From Paraglaciecola sp. MB-3u-78 (lineage in GTDB: Bacteria > Pseudomonadota > Gammaproteobacteria > Enterobacterales > Alteromonadaceae), in NCBI RefSeq assembly GCF_002835935.1, contig NZ_PJCF01000006.1, positions 496,001 through 560,000 of the forward strand: a stretch of DNA of 64,000 nt. Reading direction: 5' to 3'. Positions within the stretch are counted from its first letter, which is position 1, and each line of letters begins with the position of its first letter. The position numbers and the translations under genes were made by a program. The notes beneath the pieces were generated by a model. The model was given only the letters and a program-made list of their open reading frames with translations. It did not search any database and had not been told where the DNA came from. Shown here one piece after another: positions 32,216 to 41,577 of the stretch.

Positions 32216-35200
32216 ATGAAATGTAAGAACCCAATCTTAACAGCGATTCTCAAGACTAAACTTCATAATATTGGTTGCTGTGTGGTTCTCTGTTTGTTGA
32301 GTTCGATGCTCTGGGCTCAACCTAAACAAATTTCTCAGGATTTTAATCTTGACGCCAACTCTGCCGATGTTTCGTTAATCGAGTTTGCTAAGCAAGCTGA
32401 CCTCACTATCATCTTTCCTTATGAAAAAGTGCAATCTCGCCAAGCCAATGCTTTAAAAGGCAGCTTTACCATCGAACAGGGAATGAGCAAGCTCCTTGAA
32501 AATACGGGATTGGCTGCTTCTTTTGAACGGGATGGGGTGGTGACTATCAAACGCATCTCTATTCACGATACCTTGCTTGAAGACAAATCATTGATGCAGG
32601 AAATAGTCGATTTGCTTATAGGTAACGGCGACAACATTGTTACTTTTCCTGAAGAACCCTCATATGTTGAACTGATTGAAGTCCTCGGGATCCGTGGCAG
32701 TATGGATTGGGCATTGGACATTAAACAAGAGTCAATAGGCGTCTCTGAATCCATACAATCGGAAGAAATTGGAAAGTTTCCAGATCTTAATTTGGCCGAG
32801 TCATTACAAAGGATAACAGGGGTATCGATTGACCGTTCTGAAGGTGAGGGGCAATTTGTCACCGTGCGAGGTCTAGGACCACAATTTAATACGGTTTTGA
32901 GTAATGGACGAAGGTTGGCAACGGATAACCAAGGGCGTGAATTTAGTTTTGATACAATCGCGTCAGAACTGGTGACCTCGGTGACGGTAGACAAAACGTT
33001 TTCTGCATCCCAACCTTCGGGAGGGATTGGTTCAGTTATTAATATAAAAACAGCAAGACCCATGGCATCCAAGGATTTTAAGGTAGCCGGCAGTGTCAAA
33101 GCCACATTTGACAATAACAGTCAAAAAATAACGCCTCAGGGCACCGTTTTTTTTAGCCACAGTAATGACAAGTTGGGATGGTTAGTTTCTCTATCACACC
33201 AAACGCGCAAAGCACGTATTAACGAAGTGCAAACAGACGGCTGGTTGTTAAATACTGACATTCCGACCGAGCAGCTAACGTCCACGGCAGACACCATTTT
33301 TGTCCCGAGAAACTATGATCAACGTGTGCGGTTTGATCAACGCACTCGCACTGGCGGTACCTTGGTTTTACAATATAAGGCAACGCCAAATCTGGATATT
33401 AGTCTTGATTATTTGCAATCAGACTTTAATGTGAAAACTGATTCAACATCCCTGGGGCATTGGTTTACATCCAGTAATTTAGAAGATGTTGTGACTGATG
33501 AAAACGGTACTGCGATAGCGTTTTCTCAGAATGTAGGGCATGCAACAGACTTTCATGCCCGCACATTCGACAGGCCATCTAGTATTAATGCCTTAGGTGT
33601 TAATAGTCGTTGGCAGGCCTCCCCAAAAGTGTTGCTGGAGTTTGATGTGTCTAGTTCTAAGGCCAGTACCAAAGATAGGATAGGTGCAGGTAATGCTTTG
33701 ACTTTAATTGGTTACCTCAATCGGTCCTCTTTTTCCATATCCGAAGGTAATGTTCTTCCTCGTATAGCAGGCTTCGAGTCTTCAGATCCAAGCATCGTTG
33801 ATGCCTTAGGAGATGTCACTGGTGTGTCTGATTATTTGGATCCAATCAATGGTAGAGCGCATGTGATGATGCGTCGCGGTTGGAATATTGAAGATAAATT
33901 TGATCAACTAAAGACTGATATTACATTTTTCGATGGGCTTGATTCTAATATAGATATCAAGTTTGGCTTCATGTATTCAAAGCAATCAAAACGTAACGAA
34001 CGCTGGGATAATGAAAAAAATGCAGTGCATTGTTCGTTTTGTGGATATTTCCCAGAACCCGACCTTCCAGATGGGTTTCAAACAATATTTGATGCGGGTA
34101 GTGATTTCCTTAGTGGTGTTAGTGGCAGTGAAAATTTGCCAACCCGTTGGTTAAGACACGATGGTGAAACCCTCTTTAACTTTCTGGAATCTGCCAGCGA
34201 TATTAATTTCGATGCAGTGATACGCAATAATTCTTTCACTGTTACTGAGAACGTCACGTCTGCTTACCTTCAAGGACAGCAGAGATCCCAATGGCGTGAT
34301 ATCGAATTATCCTCACTATATGGGGTGCGTTATGAAAACACTGATATCGTGGTGACGGGCTTTGAGTCAGACTTGTTAGCCCTGACCATCCTTGACCAAA
34401 CCGAACTAGGTCAACTTAACTCTCCCGGTCGTGCTATCTCCAAGTCTGCATCTTATGATAACTGGTTACCCAGTGTGTCGATAAAAGCAGATTGGCAAGA
34501 TAATATTATTGCTAGACTCGGTGTATCTCGATCCTTAACTCGGCCCACTATGGGACAGTTGTCGCCGAGTTTGGTATTAACTACCACTCGTCAAGGCGGC
34601 GATTTGCGGGCTAGCTCGGGTAATCCAGATCTTAAGCCATTTGAATCCACCAACTTCGATGTGACCCTTGAATGGTATTACCAATCATTGAGTTACTTAT
34701 CTGCAAGTTATTTCAAAAAGAAAGTGAGCAATTTTATTGTTAGTACAGTGATGCAAACTACTATAAATGATGTCACTGACCCAAGCACTGGGGCGGACTC
34801 TCGTGCCCCGGATAGTGAAGATACACTAGCCGAATTTGATTTAACCACACCTACAAATGGTCAAACGGCAACCGTAAGTGGATTTGAGTTTGCGATCCAG
34901 CATGATTTCAACAGTGGTTGGGGGGTAGTCGCAAACATGACACTGGTCGATAGCAACGCAAAACTGGATCCCACAGATATTTCACAGAAATTTGCCCTCA
35001 CCGGCTTGAGTGACTCACAAAATTTGATCGTTTATTATGAAAAAGGCCCCGGTCAAATTAGGCTAGCATGGAATCATCGTGATGGATTTTTGCAATCTTT
35101 GGTGCAAATACAAGGGCCTGAGCCAACTTACGTGCGCAGCTACCAACAATTTGACTTAAGCGCTAGTTATGCTGTTAATGACAATGTTTCAGTGTTTATT

Positions 35201-35317
35201 GAAGGAGTAAATATTACTGAAGAAAATGTGCTTAAACATGGGCGTTATCCCAATCAACTGCTTTTAGCTCAACAGCCAGGTGCACGTTATTCTTTAGGTT
35301 TACGCGGTATTTTTTAA
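32216..35317 (+). CDS. TonB-dependent receptor with N-terminal STN signalling domain
   Basis: A 1033-residue outer-membrane transporter powered by TonB. Signal peptide to about residue 35 (VVLCLLSSMLWAQ), STN domain ~40-108 (SLIEFAKQADLTIIFPYEKV), linker, plug with EIGKFPDLNLAESLQRITGV near residue 184 and VTVRGLGPQFNTVLSNGR, then a 22-strand barrel ending LRGIF with terminal phenylalanine. The plug wording matches the large receptor group tied to glycan use in Xanthomonas, Caulobacter and Alteromonadales. The STN domain should contact the FecR-like protein. Confidence 0.94.
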   Translation: MKCKNPILTAILKTKLHNIGCCVVLCLLSSMLWAQPKQISQDFNLDANSADVSLIEFAKQADLTIIFPYEKVQSRQANALKGSFTIEQGMSKLLENTGLAASFERDGVVTIKRISIHDTLLEDKSLMQEIVDLLIGNGDNIVTFPEEPSYVELIEVLGIRGSMDWALDIKQESIGVSESIQSEEIGKFPDLNLAESLQRITGVSIDRSEGEGQFVTVRGLGPQFNTVLSNGRRLATDNQGREFSFDTIASELVTSVTVDKTFSASQPSGGIGSVINIKTARPMASKDFKVAGSVKATFDNNSQKITPQGTVFFSHSNDKLGWLVSLSHQTRKARINEVQTDGWLLNTDIPTEQLTSTADTIFVPRNYDQRVRFDQRTRTGGTLVLQYKATPNLDISLDYLQSDFNVKTDSTSLGHWFTSSNLEDVVTDENGTAIAFSQNVGHATDFHARTFDRPSSINALGVNSRWQASPKVLLEFDVSSSKASTKDRIGAGNALTLIGYLNRSSFSISEGNVLPRIAGFESSDPSIVDALGDVTGVSDYLDPINGRAHVMMRRGWNIEDKFDQLKTDITFFDGLDSNIDIKFGFMYSKQSKRNERWDNEKNAVHCSFCGYFPEPDLPDGFQTIFDAGSDFLSGVSGSENLPTRWLRHDGETLFNFLESASDINFDAVIRNNSFTVTENVTSAYLQGQQRSQWRDIELSSLYGVRYENTDIVVTGFESDLLALTILDQTELGQLNSPGRAISKSASYDNWLPSVSIKADWQDNIIARLGVSRSLTRPTMGQLSPSLVLTTTRQGGDLRASSGNPDLKPFESTNFDVTLEWYYQSLSYLSASYFKKKVSNFIVSTVMQTTINDVTDPSTGADSRAPDSEDTLAEFDLTTPTNGQTATVSGFEFAIQHDFNSGWGVVANMTLVDSNAKLDPTDISQKFALTGLSDSQNLIVYYEKGPGQIRLAWNHRDGFLQSLVQIQGPEPTYVRSYQQFDLSASYAVNDNVSVFIEGVNITEENVLKHGRYPNQLLLAQQPGARYSLGLRGIF

Positions 35318-35653
35318 TGTCGTGATAAACATAGAAGGTATTTGTAGTACAACAACCTTGGGGTGGGTGGAGTAATAGACCATTGCCGGATGAACCCGGA
35401 ATGAAACCAATGACAGCCTTCGTATTCATCGCTTACTGACGAGCAACTACATTAATTATACTTCGTAGAACGCCAGCTAAAAGTTGCACATCATCAATAA
35501 AAGCCGCATCACAGCAACACCACTCTACATTTTATTTTGTTTAAAATAGCCCACCATTATTTTGTACGAAAAACGGTATAACCGACAAGGCCTCAAGAGA
35601 TTAATTTTTTGTAATGTCAATGCTCAGGGCATTGCAAATATTAAGAGTGCATT

Positions 35654-35685
35654 AAAATCGGTTTAAAATGCAATAAATTCGGCGT
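35654..35685 (+). promoter_or_regulatory. 32-bp operator-like motif, copy A
   Basis: Left block AAAATCGGTT and right block TTCGGCGT, with CAA in between; the two TCGG cores are 21 bp apart, two helical turns. It is 65 bp before copy B and matches copy C (59282-59313) at 28 of 32 positions by direct comparison. Confidence 0.65.
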
Positions 35686-35718
35686 TCACAATGATGTAAC
35701 GAAAATTAACATTACGTC

Positions 35719-35750
35719 AAAATCGGTTCTGTATACAACAATATCGGCGT
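35719..35750 (+). promoter_or_regulatory. 32-bp operator-like motif, copy B
   Basis: AAAATCGGTT at the left and ATCGGCGT at the right, same length and spacing as copy A. It matches copy C at 28 of 32 positions and copy A at 24 of 32. Direct half-sites 21 bp apart are typical of AraC-family operators; an AraC-family gene lies at 51269-52009. Confidence 0.65.
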
Positions 35751-35884
35751 TTTTAATATTGGAAGTGTTACATTTTGTTTTTTAAAAAACAATAAAATTC
35801 AATTAAAACAGTAGTTTGGAAGGTGTAACCACGAATAAAATAATAAACATTTATTTTACAGTCTGTTTACATAGGCAGTATATT

Positions 35885-37255
35885 CCAATTAACAAATGAG
35901 TCTTAAGTAAGTAAATTTTTAGGCTCGTTTATTCTGTTCAAAGATCTGGTTAAATAATTCATTACGTTCTTTTTGAAGTAATTCAGCACAAGCATTATCT
36001 GTCATTTCCATAGCTTGCTCATCTAGTATTTCAAAATGAAAGTCTGCTTTCAAATATGTTTTGGCATTGGGTAAAGATTTTAGTTTTTCATAGGGCGTCA
36101 TCATACTTTTGTAAGGGTAAGTTTTACGTTGTTTCCCTTTATCATCAGTGGTGACTTCAGGAAAGAAACAAGGTCTATGATAATTGATATACGGGTAAAG
36201 ATATTTTAAATTAAACGTATTGATTAACGGTGCCCATTTCTGTGGAATATGTGTGTAACCAAACTGTTTTCTTACAATTGATGCATTTTTACTTTCTGCT
36301 AAGGCATTATCGTTTGAGTGTCTTGAGCGTGATTTAGTGAGCTCTATTTCAAGTTTGGTGAGTAATTTACACACGTGTTTGTTGATGTATTCAGAGCCAT
36401 TATCTGAATGAAACCCTTTGATAATAAAAGGAAATGCGGCCATCATTTGCGTTAGTACTGGAATGAGGTAACGCTCACTAATACGTTCAACTGAGCAAAC
36501 AACCTCAAACTGTGTCACCTCATCAACTGCATTAATATGATACACGCCTTTTTGTTTATCTAGGTCTCCTTGGTGCACGGTATCAATACGAATATAGCCA
36601 GGCTCGCCGTTGGGTTGAGGTTTACGCCGTTCGCCAATAGGCACTTGTCTTGATTGTGTTTTTGTGAAGTGTCTGCGTTGTTTTTGGTAGCCTTGAGAGT
36701 GCCTCAAGTTATATAAATGTGAAACAGAGATAGTGGCAAGCATTTGGTATTCTGATTGCTCAAACGTATTGTAGGCACGCTCCAACAGCTTTTTAGTGGC
36801 ATGACCACAGATATCATCATGCCTTGCGTCCATTTCAGCCAGTAGCTTAATATCCTTTGTACTGTAAATGGTTGAAAAGCCGTTAGTTCGGCAAGGTTGC
36901 CAGTTAATTCTGCCGACGTCCTTGTATTGTTTTATCAATCGAGTGAGTTGCTGCCGCGAGTAGCCTGTCACCTTTTTAAGGTATTGATTGACGATCCCTT
37001 TGTCGGTTTTTTTTAACGTGATATAGCGAAATTTTATCAATGTTTTTTGAATGAATTGATATCGCTGATTTTTATCACCTAAAACGGTAAAGGCGACGGC
37101 TTGGTTACCTTGAATAAAGCGTTCAAGCTCTTCAATAGTGGTGAGGTTTTCTATATTCATGATCGCTTGCATCTTATGATCATGAACAGAATTTAAGTCT
37201 TTAGACGCATTTCATTTTGGAAACACGCAATTAGTTAAGACTCATTTCATATTGG
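35885..37255 (-). mobile_element. Insertion sequence with single DDE transposase gene
   Basis: About 1.37 kb bounded by imperfect inverted ends: CCAATTAACAAATGAGTCTT at 35885-35904 and its counterpart ending at 37255 (the complement begins CCAATATGAAATGAGTCTTA). A second, internal copy of the end motif (complement CCAAAATGAAATGCGTCTAA, 37201-37220) lies at the right side, as in elements with repeated transposase sites. No target duplication was recognised, so exact ends are approximate. It carries one intact gene and may be active. Confidence 0.8.
35919..37172 (-). CDS. DDE transposase with integrase core
   Basis: A 417-residue transposase. The N-terminal part has helix-turn-helix character (VTGYSRQQLTRLIKQYKDVG). 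The RNase H-like core (~195-340) shows the acidic residues in IRIDTVHQGD, KGFHSDNGSEYIN and NDNALAESKNASIV, a full DDE set. The C-terminal tail is rich in charged residues (LLQKERNELFNQIFEQNKRA). The core type is that of rve integrases used by IS481/IS3-like and unassigned elements; I could not fix the family. No frameshift seen. Confidence 0.9.
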   Translation of the reverse strand: MQAIMNIENLTTIEELERFIQGNQAVAFTVLGDKNQRYQFIQKTLIKFRYITLKKTDKGIVNQYLKKVTGYSRQQLTRLIKQYKDVGRINWQPCRTNGFSTIYSTKDIKLLAEMDARHDDICGHATKKLLERAYNTFEQSEYQMLATISVSHLYNLRHSQGYQKQRRHFTKTQSRQVPIGERRKPQPNGEPGYIRIDTVHQGDLDKQKGVYHINAVDEVTQFEVVCSVERISERYLIPVLTQMMAAFPFIIKGFHSDNGSEYINKHVCKLLTKLEIELTKSRSRHSNDNALAESKNASIVRKQFGYTHIPQKWAPLINTFNLKYLYPYINYHRPCFFPEVTTDDKGKQRKTYPYKSMMTPYEKLKSLPNAKTYLKADFHFEILDEQAMEMTDNACAELLQKERNELFNQIFEQNKRA

Positions 37256-37557
37256 ACAAGGCTTAGGCTGTTCAAAGTTAACATTCTCATGTTTTAATTT
37301 AAGCGCAGAAGGAATAAATCAATATCAAAATCCTGCTGCACAGACAGACATTTCTTGGCAGATAATCAGTTTATCAAAAGACAAATAATGAGTTATTTAT
37401 TGCCCGGAAGGTAGATTGACTGGAGGAAAACCGATAGCCAATCGTCTATCAGATACAGCCATGTAAAAAAATTGTAAATTAAGCCAAATAAATATTTAAC
37501 ATGGTGTAAACGTTTTGTTTTTTAACTTAATACTAAAACACACATAGGCACAATAAG
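37256..37557 (+). promoter_or_regulatory. Region between the insertion sequence and the second TonB receptor
   Basis: No gene in 302 bp. It should hold the present promoter of the receptor. GTGTAAACGTTTTG at 37504-37517 resembles the CG-centred core of a LacI-type operator, and a similar GTTAACGTTTTA lies before the first receptor gene (32146-32157). Confidence 0.4.
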
Positions 37558-40500
37558 ATGATGAAAACACATAAAGTATTTAAAAAGTCGTTATTAACGC
37601 AAACTATCGGAATCATGCTTGGCACAGCAATAGTTTTACCTTCTGTGGCACAAGAAGTAGATAATACCGAAGTGATCCAAGTTAAGGGTGTTCGAGGCAG
37701 TTTGTCTCAGTCAATGGACATCAAACGTCAATCATCAGGTGTAGTTGACGCGATTTCTGCTGTTGATATGGGTAAATTTCCAGATACTAACCTTGCAGAA
37801 TCTTTGCAGCGTATTACCGGTGTATCCATTAACCGTGTTAATGGCGAAGGGTCTGAAGTCACAGTGCGTGGATTTGGCGGTAATTTTAACTTGATTACCT
37901 TAAACGGTCGTCAAATGCCGGCAGCGAATGTATCTACTATTACCGGTAACCCGGTGGATAAAGGATCATCAGGCACCAGTCGTTCATTTGATTTTTCAAA
38001 TATCGCTTCTGAAGGTGTTAGTGGTATCGAAGTATATAAAACAGGTCAAGCAGCCACGCCTTCAGGTGGCATTGGTGCAACCATCAACATCAATACCATT
38101 AAACCTTTAGCTGCCGGTGAAAATCGTGCTTCTGTTGGCGTTAAAGCCGTGAAAGATGAAGGTGGTGATGGTGTTACTCCAGAAATCAGTGGGTTGACTA
38201 ATTGGGTTAATGACGAGGGTAATTTCGGTATTTCATTATTTGGCTCGTTCCAGGAGCGCAACTCGGGTAGTCGCCATGCAAGTGTTGAACAATTCCAATT
38301 ACGAGAATGGGCAGAAGGCGATCTAGAAAACTTCACTGCACCTGGTGTTGAAGTTATAAACCCACCCACTATTGGGCAAATCGTGGCGATCCCATCTAAC
38401 ATTGGTTTAGGTGTTAACGAGGATGAACGTGAACGTACCAATGCTATGTTAACAGTGCAATTTGCGCCGATGGAAAATTTAACATTAACTGCCGACGTTA
38501 CTTACGCAAAAAACGAACAGAACTCTAAATCATTAATTGATGGTGTTTGGTTTTCACAACAATTCAATAGTGTCGAGTTCGATGGTAACCCTGTTGTTTC
38601 TACTCCTGTTAAGTTTTCTGAGGACATCGATGGTGGTAAAGATTTCTTCTTCCAAAACCTAGCATTAGCCACAAAAGATGAATTAAAATCTTTTGGTTTT
38701 AATGCCGATTTTTGGGTCAATGATTCGTTAAATTTACGTTTTGATGCAGCCACATCAAACGCAAAAAGTGGAGGCAATGGACCTTTAGGAAATAACGCTA
38801 TTCGCTTTAACTTGGCAGGGTCAAATGCTGGCTGGCAAGCAGCTGATTTTACAACTGCTATACCTCAAGCAAGCATAGTGATTGACGACATATTAAAAGG
38901 TAATAATAACGGTATTTTTGATAAAGCTGACATCGGTTCTCAGGTTGTGCAAACAGATAAGTCTAATCAAGAAACAGATGTAGACCAATTACGTTTTGAT
39001 GGCGAATGGGCTAATGATGACATCACTGTCGATTTTGGCGTAGGGTACCTTAAAACAGAAATGAGGCAAACACGTGAGTCTACTAGCGAAGCTTTAGGTG
39101 GCTGGGGTGTAGGTTTTCCTGGCGATATTCCAGAAGGTTTGTTTGACCAAAGTTGCACGGCTTGTGCCTTTGAAGATCATGATATGTCAGGTGTAGCTGG
39201 CGCAGACTCTATTGCAGTGCCAGCGGGTTCCACAACTATTGCTTTGGGTAGTGTTTCATTTAGCGGTGATCCAGTTGAGCTTTTAAGAGAAATTGGTCCT
39301 CTATATGGACTCACTTTAGAAACACTTCCTATAAATGGATTTGATGACAATCTAATTGAAGAAGATATTCTATCTGCCTATGTTCAAATCAATATGGATT
39401 ATGAAATTGGTGATATGCCTTTAAACATTAACGCTGGTCTGCGTTATGAACAAACTGATGTGACTTCAACCTCGTTCCAGATAGTGCCACTGCAAATCGT
39501 CTGGGAATCAGACAACGACTTTAGAACCGAAATCAGTGATACCTCTGAAGCTTTAACGGCAGAACATGACTATTCAAACTTGTTACCTAGTCTTGATTTA
39601 ACCCTTGATGTGACCGATGAAGTTAAGGCTCGTGCTTCTTTTAGTAAAACCTTAGCTCGACCTGCATATAATCAGTTGTTTAATTCAACTACTGTATCTG
39701 CACCGGGTCGTCCCACTGCTTTAGGTGGTATACCCAGTGGTAATTCAGGTAATGCTAGATTGGATCCCCTTGAATCGACTAATATCGATCTGTCTTTAGA
39801 ATATTATTACAGTGACTCAAGTGTTATCTCAATTGGCTATTACAGAAAAGATGTTAAAAACTTTACGGGTATTGCCCAGGCTACTGAATCATTGTTTGGC
39901 TTGTTAGATGCGTCTTCAAATCAAGCTGGAACCTTGGCAGCACAAGCGGCAGATGAGTTGGCGACCTTAGGTTTTGATAACAACGAACGTAACCTGTTTA
40001 CGATGACGGCTATTTTGCAAAACCCGGATGCTTTCCCAGAAGGCGCGGCAGAGTTTGATGCCTCACAATCTTTTGCAGACTCGGTATTTGGTACTTATGA
40101 TGTGTTCCCGGAGGCTGGCGATCCATTATTGGAGTTCCAGGTAACACGCCCTGTTAACAACAATAGTGCGGTAATCGATGGATTTGAATTTGCATGGCAG
40201 CATTTCTTTGGAGATAGTGGCTTTGGTTATCAAGCTAACTACACCACGGTTGATGGCGATATTGGTTTTGATGTTGGTGGCGCGATAAGCGTAGACCAAT
40301 TTGCCCTAGAAGGGTTGAGTGATACAGCTAACTTGGTGTTAATCTACGAAAAAGACGGGCTTTCAACGCGTATTGCTTATAACTGGCGAGATGAGTTTTT
40401 GAGTCGCGTAAACCGTGGCAGTGGGCCCCGTAATCCCTTGTTTGTCGATTCATTCGAACAACTTGATATTAACGTAAGTTATGACATCAGCGATGATATG

Positions 40501-40629
40501 TCCGTTAGTTTGGATGTTATCAACTTAACGGAAGAAGGGCAGCGCCAGTTTGGTCGTTCGAAAAATAACGTGTTCTTTGTTCAAGAAGCAGATAGACGCT
40601 TTGTATTAAGCGCAAGTTACAACTTCTAA
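37558..40629 (+). CDS. TonB-dependent receptor, glycan-type
   Basis: A 1023-residue outer-membrane transporter without an STN domain. Signal peptide to about residue 31 (IGIMLGTAIVLPSVAQ), TonB-box-like EVIQVKGVRGSL, plug with MGKFPDTNLAESLQRITGVS near residue 71 and VTVRGFGGNFNLITLNGRQM, and a long barrel ending VLSASYNF. ATGATG permits a start one codon later. It is followed by sapC, cupin and halogenase-like genes, a set linked to polysaccharide or oligosaccharide use in related bacteria. The substrate is unknown. Confidence 0.94.
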   Translation: MMKTHKVFKKSLLTQTIGIMLGTAIVLPSVAQEVDNTEVIQVKGVRGSLSQSMDIKRQSSGVVDAISAVDMGKFPDTNLAESLQRITGVSINRVNGEGSEVTVRGFGGNFNLITLNGRQMPAANVSTITGNPVDKGSSGTSRSFDFSNIASEGVSGIEVYKTGQAATPSGGIGATININTIKPLAAGENRASVGVKAVKDEGGDGVTPEISGLTNWVNDEGNFGISLFGSFQERNSGSRHASVEQFQLREWAEGDLENFTAPGVEVINPPTIGQIVAIPSNIGLGVNEDERERTNAMLTVQFAPMENLTLTADVTYAKNEQNSKSLIDGVWFSQQFNSVEFDGNPVVSTPVKFSEDIDGGKDFFFQNLALATKDELKSFGFNADFWVNDSLNLRFDAATSNAKSGGNGPLGNNAIRFNLAGSNAGWQAADFTTAIPQASIVIDDILKGNNNGIFDKADIGSQVVQTDKSNQETDVDQLRFDGEWANDDITVDFGVGYLKTEMRQTRESTSEALGGWGVGFPGDIPEGLFDQSCTACAFEDHDMSGVAGADSIAVPAGSTTIALGSVSFSGDPVELLREIGPLYGLTLETLPINGFDDNLIEEDILSAYVQINMDYEIGDMPLNINAGLRYEQTDVTSTSFQIVPLQIVWESDNDFRTEISDTSEALTAEHDYSNLLPSLDLTLDVTDEVKARASFSKTLARPAYNQLFNSTTVSAPGRPTALGGIPSGNSGNARLDPLESTNIDLSLEYYYSDSSVISIGYYRKDVKNFTGIAQATESLFGLLDASSNQAGTLAAQAADELATLGFDNNERNLFTMTAILQNPDAFPEGAAEFDASQSFADSVFGTYDVFPEAGDPLLEFQVTRPVNNNSAVIDGFEFAWQHFFGDSGFGYQANYTTVDGDIGFDVGGAISVDQFALEGLSDTANLVLIYEKDGLSTRIAYNWRDEFLSRVNRGSGPRNPLFVDSFEQLDINVSYDISDDMSVSLDVINLTEEGQRQFGRSKNNVFFVQEADRRFVLSASYNF

Positions 40630-40643
40630 ACATTGAGGAACTT

Positions 40644-40668
40644 CCCCGAGCAGAGTCTCTGTTCGGGG
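40644..40668 (+). terminator. Strong 12-bp hairpin after the TonB receptor gene
   Basis: CCCCGAGCAGAG pairs with CTCTGTTCGGGG (one G-U) around a single base. There is no T tract, and sapC follows on the same strand, so it could stabilise receptor mRNA or partly terminate, giving much more receptor than downstream product. Confidence 0.6.
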
Positions 40669-40806
40669 TATTTACCCCCGAAATTATTTTGTAAATACAA
40701 AGCACGCACTTTACGTTTCTTTGTTAGCCGTTGCGAGGCCATACTCAGCAAGTTAGTATGAACTCAATCAAACCTTTTTATATAACCAGTAAAGCGAAGT
40801 ACGCTG

Positions 40807-41550
40807 ATGAGCAAAGCAACAGTCTTAAACAATGTTGATCATAAAGACGTGAAGGTTAATAACCAGCCAAGTCTTTATAAAAATGAACATGTTAACCGTT
40901 CGATGATATACGTCACCGAAATTGGCGAGTTACACAAAGAATTCCCGTTGGTTTTTTACAAAAATCCTAATACGGATTCTGATAAAGGACAGCTACAATT
41001 ACATGCCATTCTTGGTCTTGAAAAAGACGAAAATCTATTTCTGGGAGAAAATGGCTGGAATAGCCGATTTGTACCAGCTTTGTTAGCTCGGGGGCCATTC
41101 AGTTTAGGTTATAAAAAAGCCGAAAGTGACGATAGTGAACAAGCCGCCCCTGTTATCTGTATCGATATGCAAGACTCTCGTGTTAACACAGAGCAAGGAG
41201 AAGATATTTTCCTTCAATATGGTGGAGAAGCGCCTTACCTTAGCTATGTAAAAAAAGCACTGCAAACCATAGAGAACGGCATAACGTTTAATAAGACTCT
41301 TTATACCCTTGTAGAAGAATTAGACTTATTGGAACCCGTGTCTATTCAAATTAAGCTTAGTAATATTGAAGAAGTCAATTTCAACGATTATTATACCGTT
41401 AACCAGAAAAAACTGGCGCAATTGGACGGCGAGAAACTAGCTAAGTTAAACCAATATGGGGTGCTGAGTTTGTTGTATTTTGTGCTGTCTTCAATGGGAA
41501 ATTTTCAACAATTGACTGAGCTTAAAAATGCAAAATCGGCTATGTTCTGA
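40807..41550 (+). CDS. SapC-family protein
   Basis: A 247-residue protein matching the SapC family in FPLVFYKNP (with K/D after), LQLHAILGLEKDENLFL, and GWNSRFVPALLARGPFSLGY. SapC was first named in Campylobacter S-layer loci, but in Alteromonadales, Xanthomonas and Caulobacter it sits beside TonB receptors and halogenase-like genes. No signal peptide; molecular function not established. It probably belongs to the operon starting at the receptor, behind a hairpin. Confidence 0.88.
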   Translation: MSKATVLNNVDHKDVKVNNQPSLYKNEHVNRSMIYVTEIGELHKEFPLVFYKNPNTDSDKGQLQLHAILGLEKDENLFLGENGWNSRFVPALLARGPFSLGYKKAESDDSEQAAPVICIDMQDSRVNTEQGEDIFLQYGGEAPYLSYVKKALQTIENGITFNKTLYTLVEELDLLEPVSIQIKLSNIEEVNFNDYYTVNQKKLAQLDGEKLAKLNQYGVLSLLYFVLSSMGNFQQLTELKNAKSAMF

Positions 41551-41577
41551 TCTGCTGCAAAACGCGGAGTGGCAGGT

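Larger units (their letters stand above)
35318..35884. other. Non-coding region between the receptor gene and the insertion sequence
   Basis: No credible gene in 567 bp. It contains two copies of a 32-bp motif (35654-35685 and 35719-35750) and AT-rich DNA. It is most simply the original upstream control region of the second TonB receptor, now separated from it by the insertion sequence. Confidence 0.55.

Noticed and set aside
30374..35317. Ferric-citrate uptake (fecIRA)
   Set aside because: Protein families match, but there are no fecBCDE-type ABC genes; the neighbour is a sugar porter and the receptor plug is glycan-type.
35391..35450. Short peptide frame after the first TonB receptor
   Set aside because: Only about a dozen codons, no ribosome-binding site and no other support.
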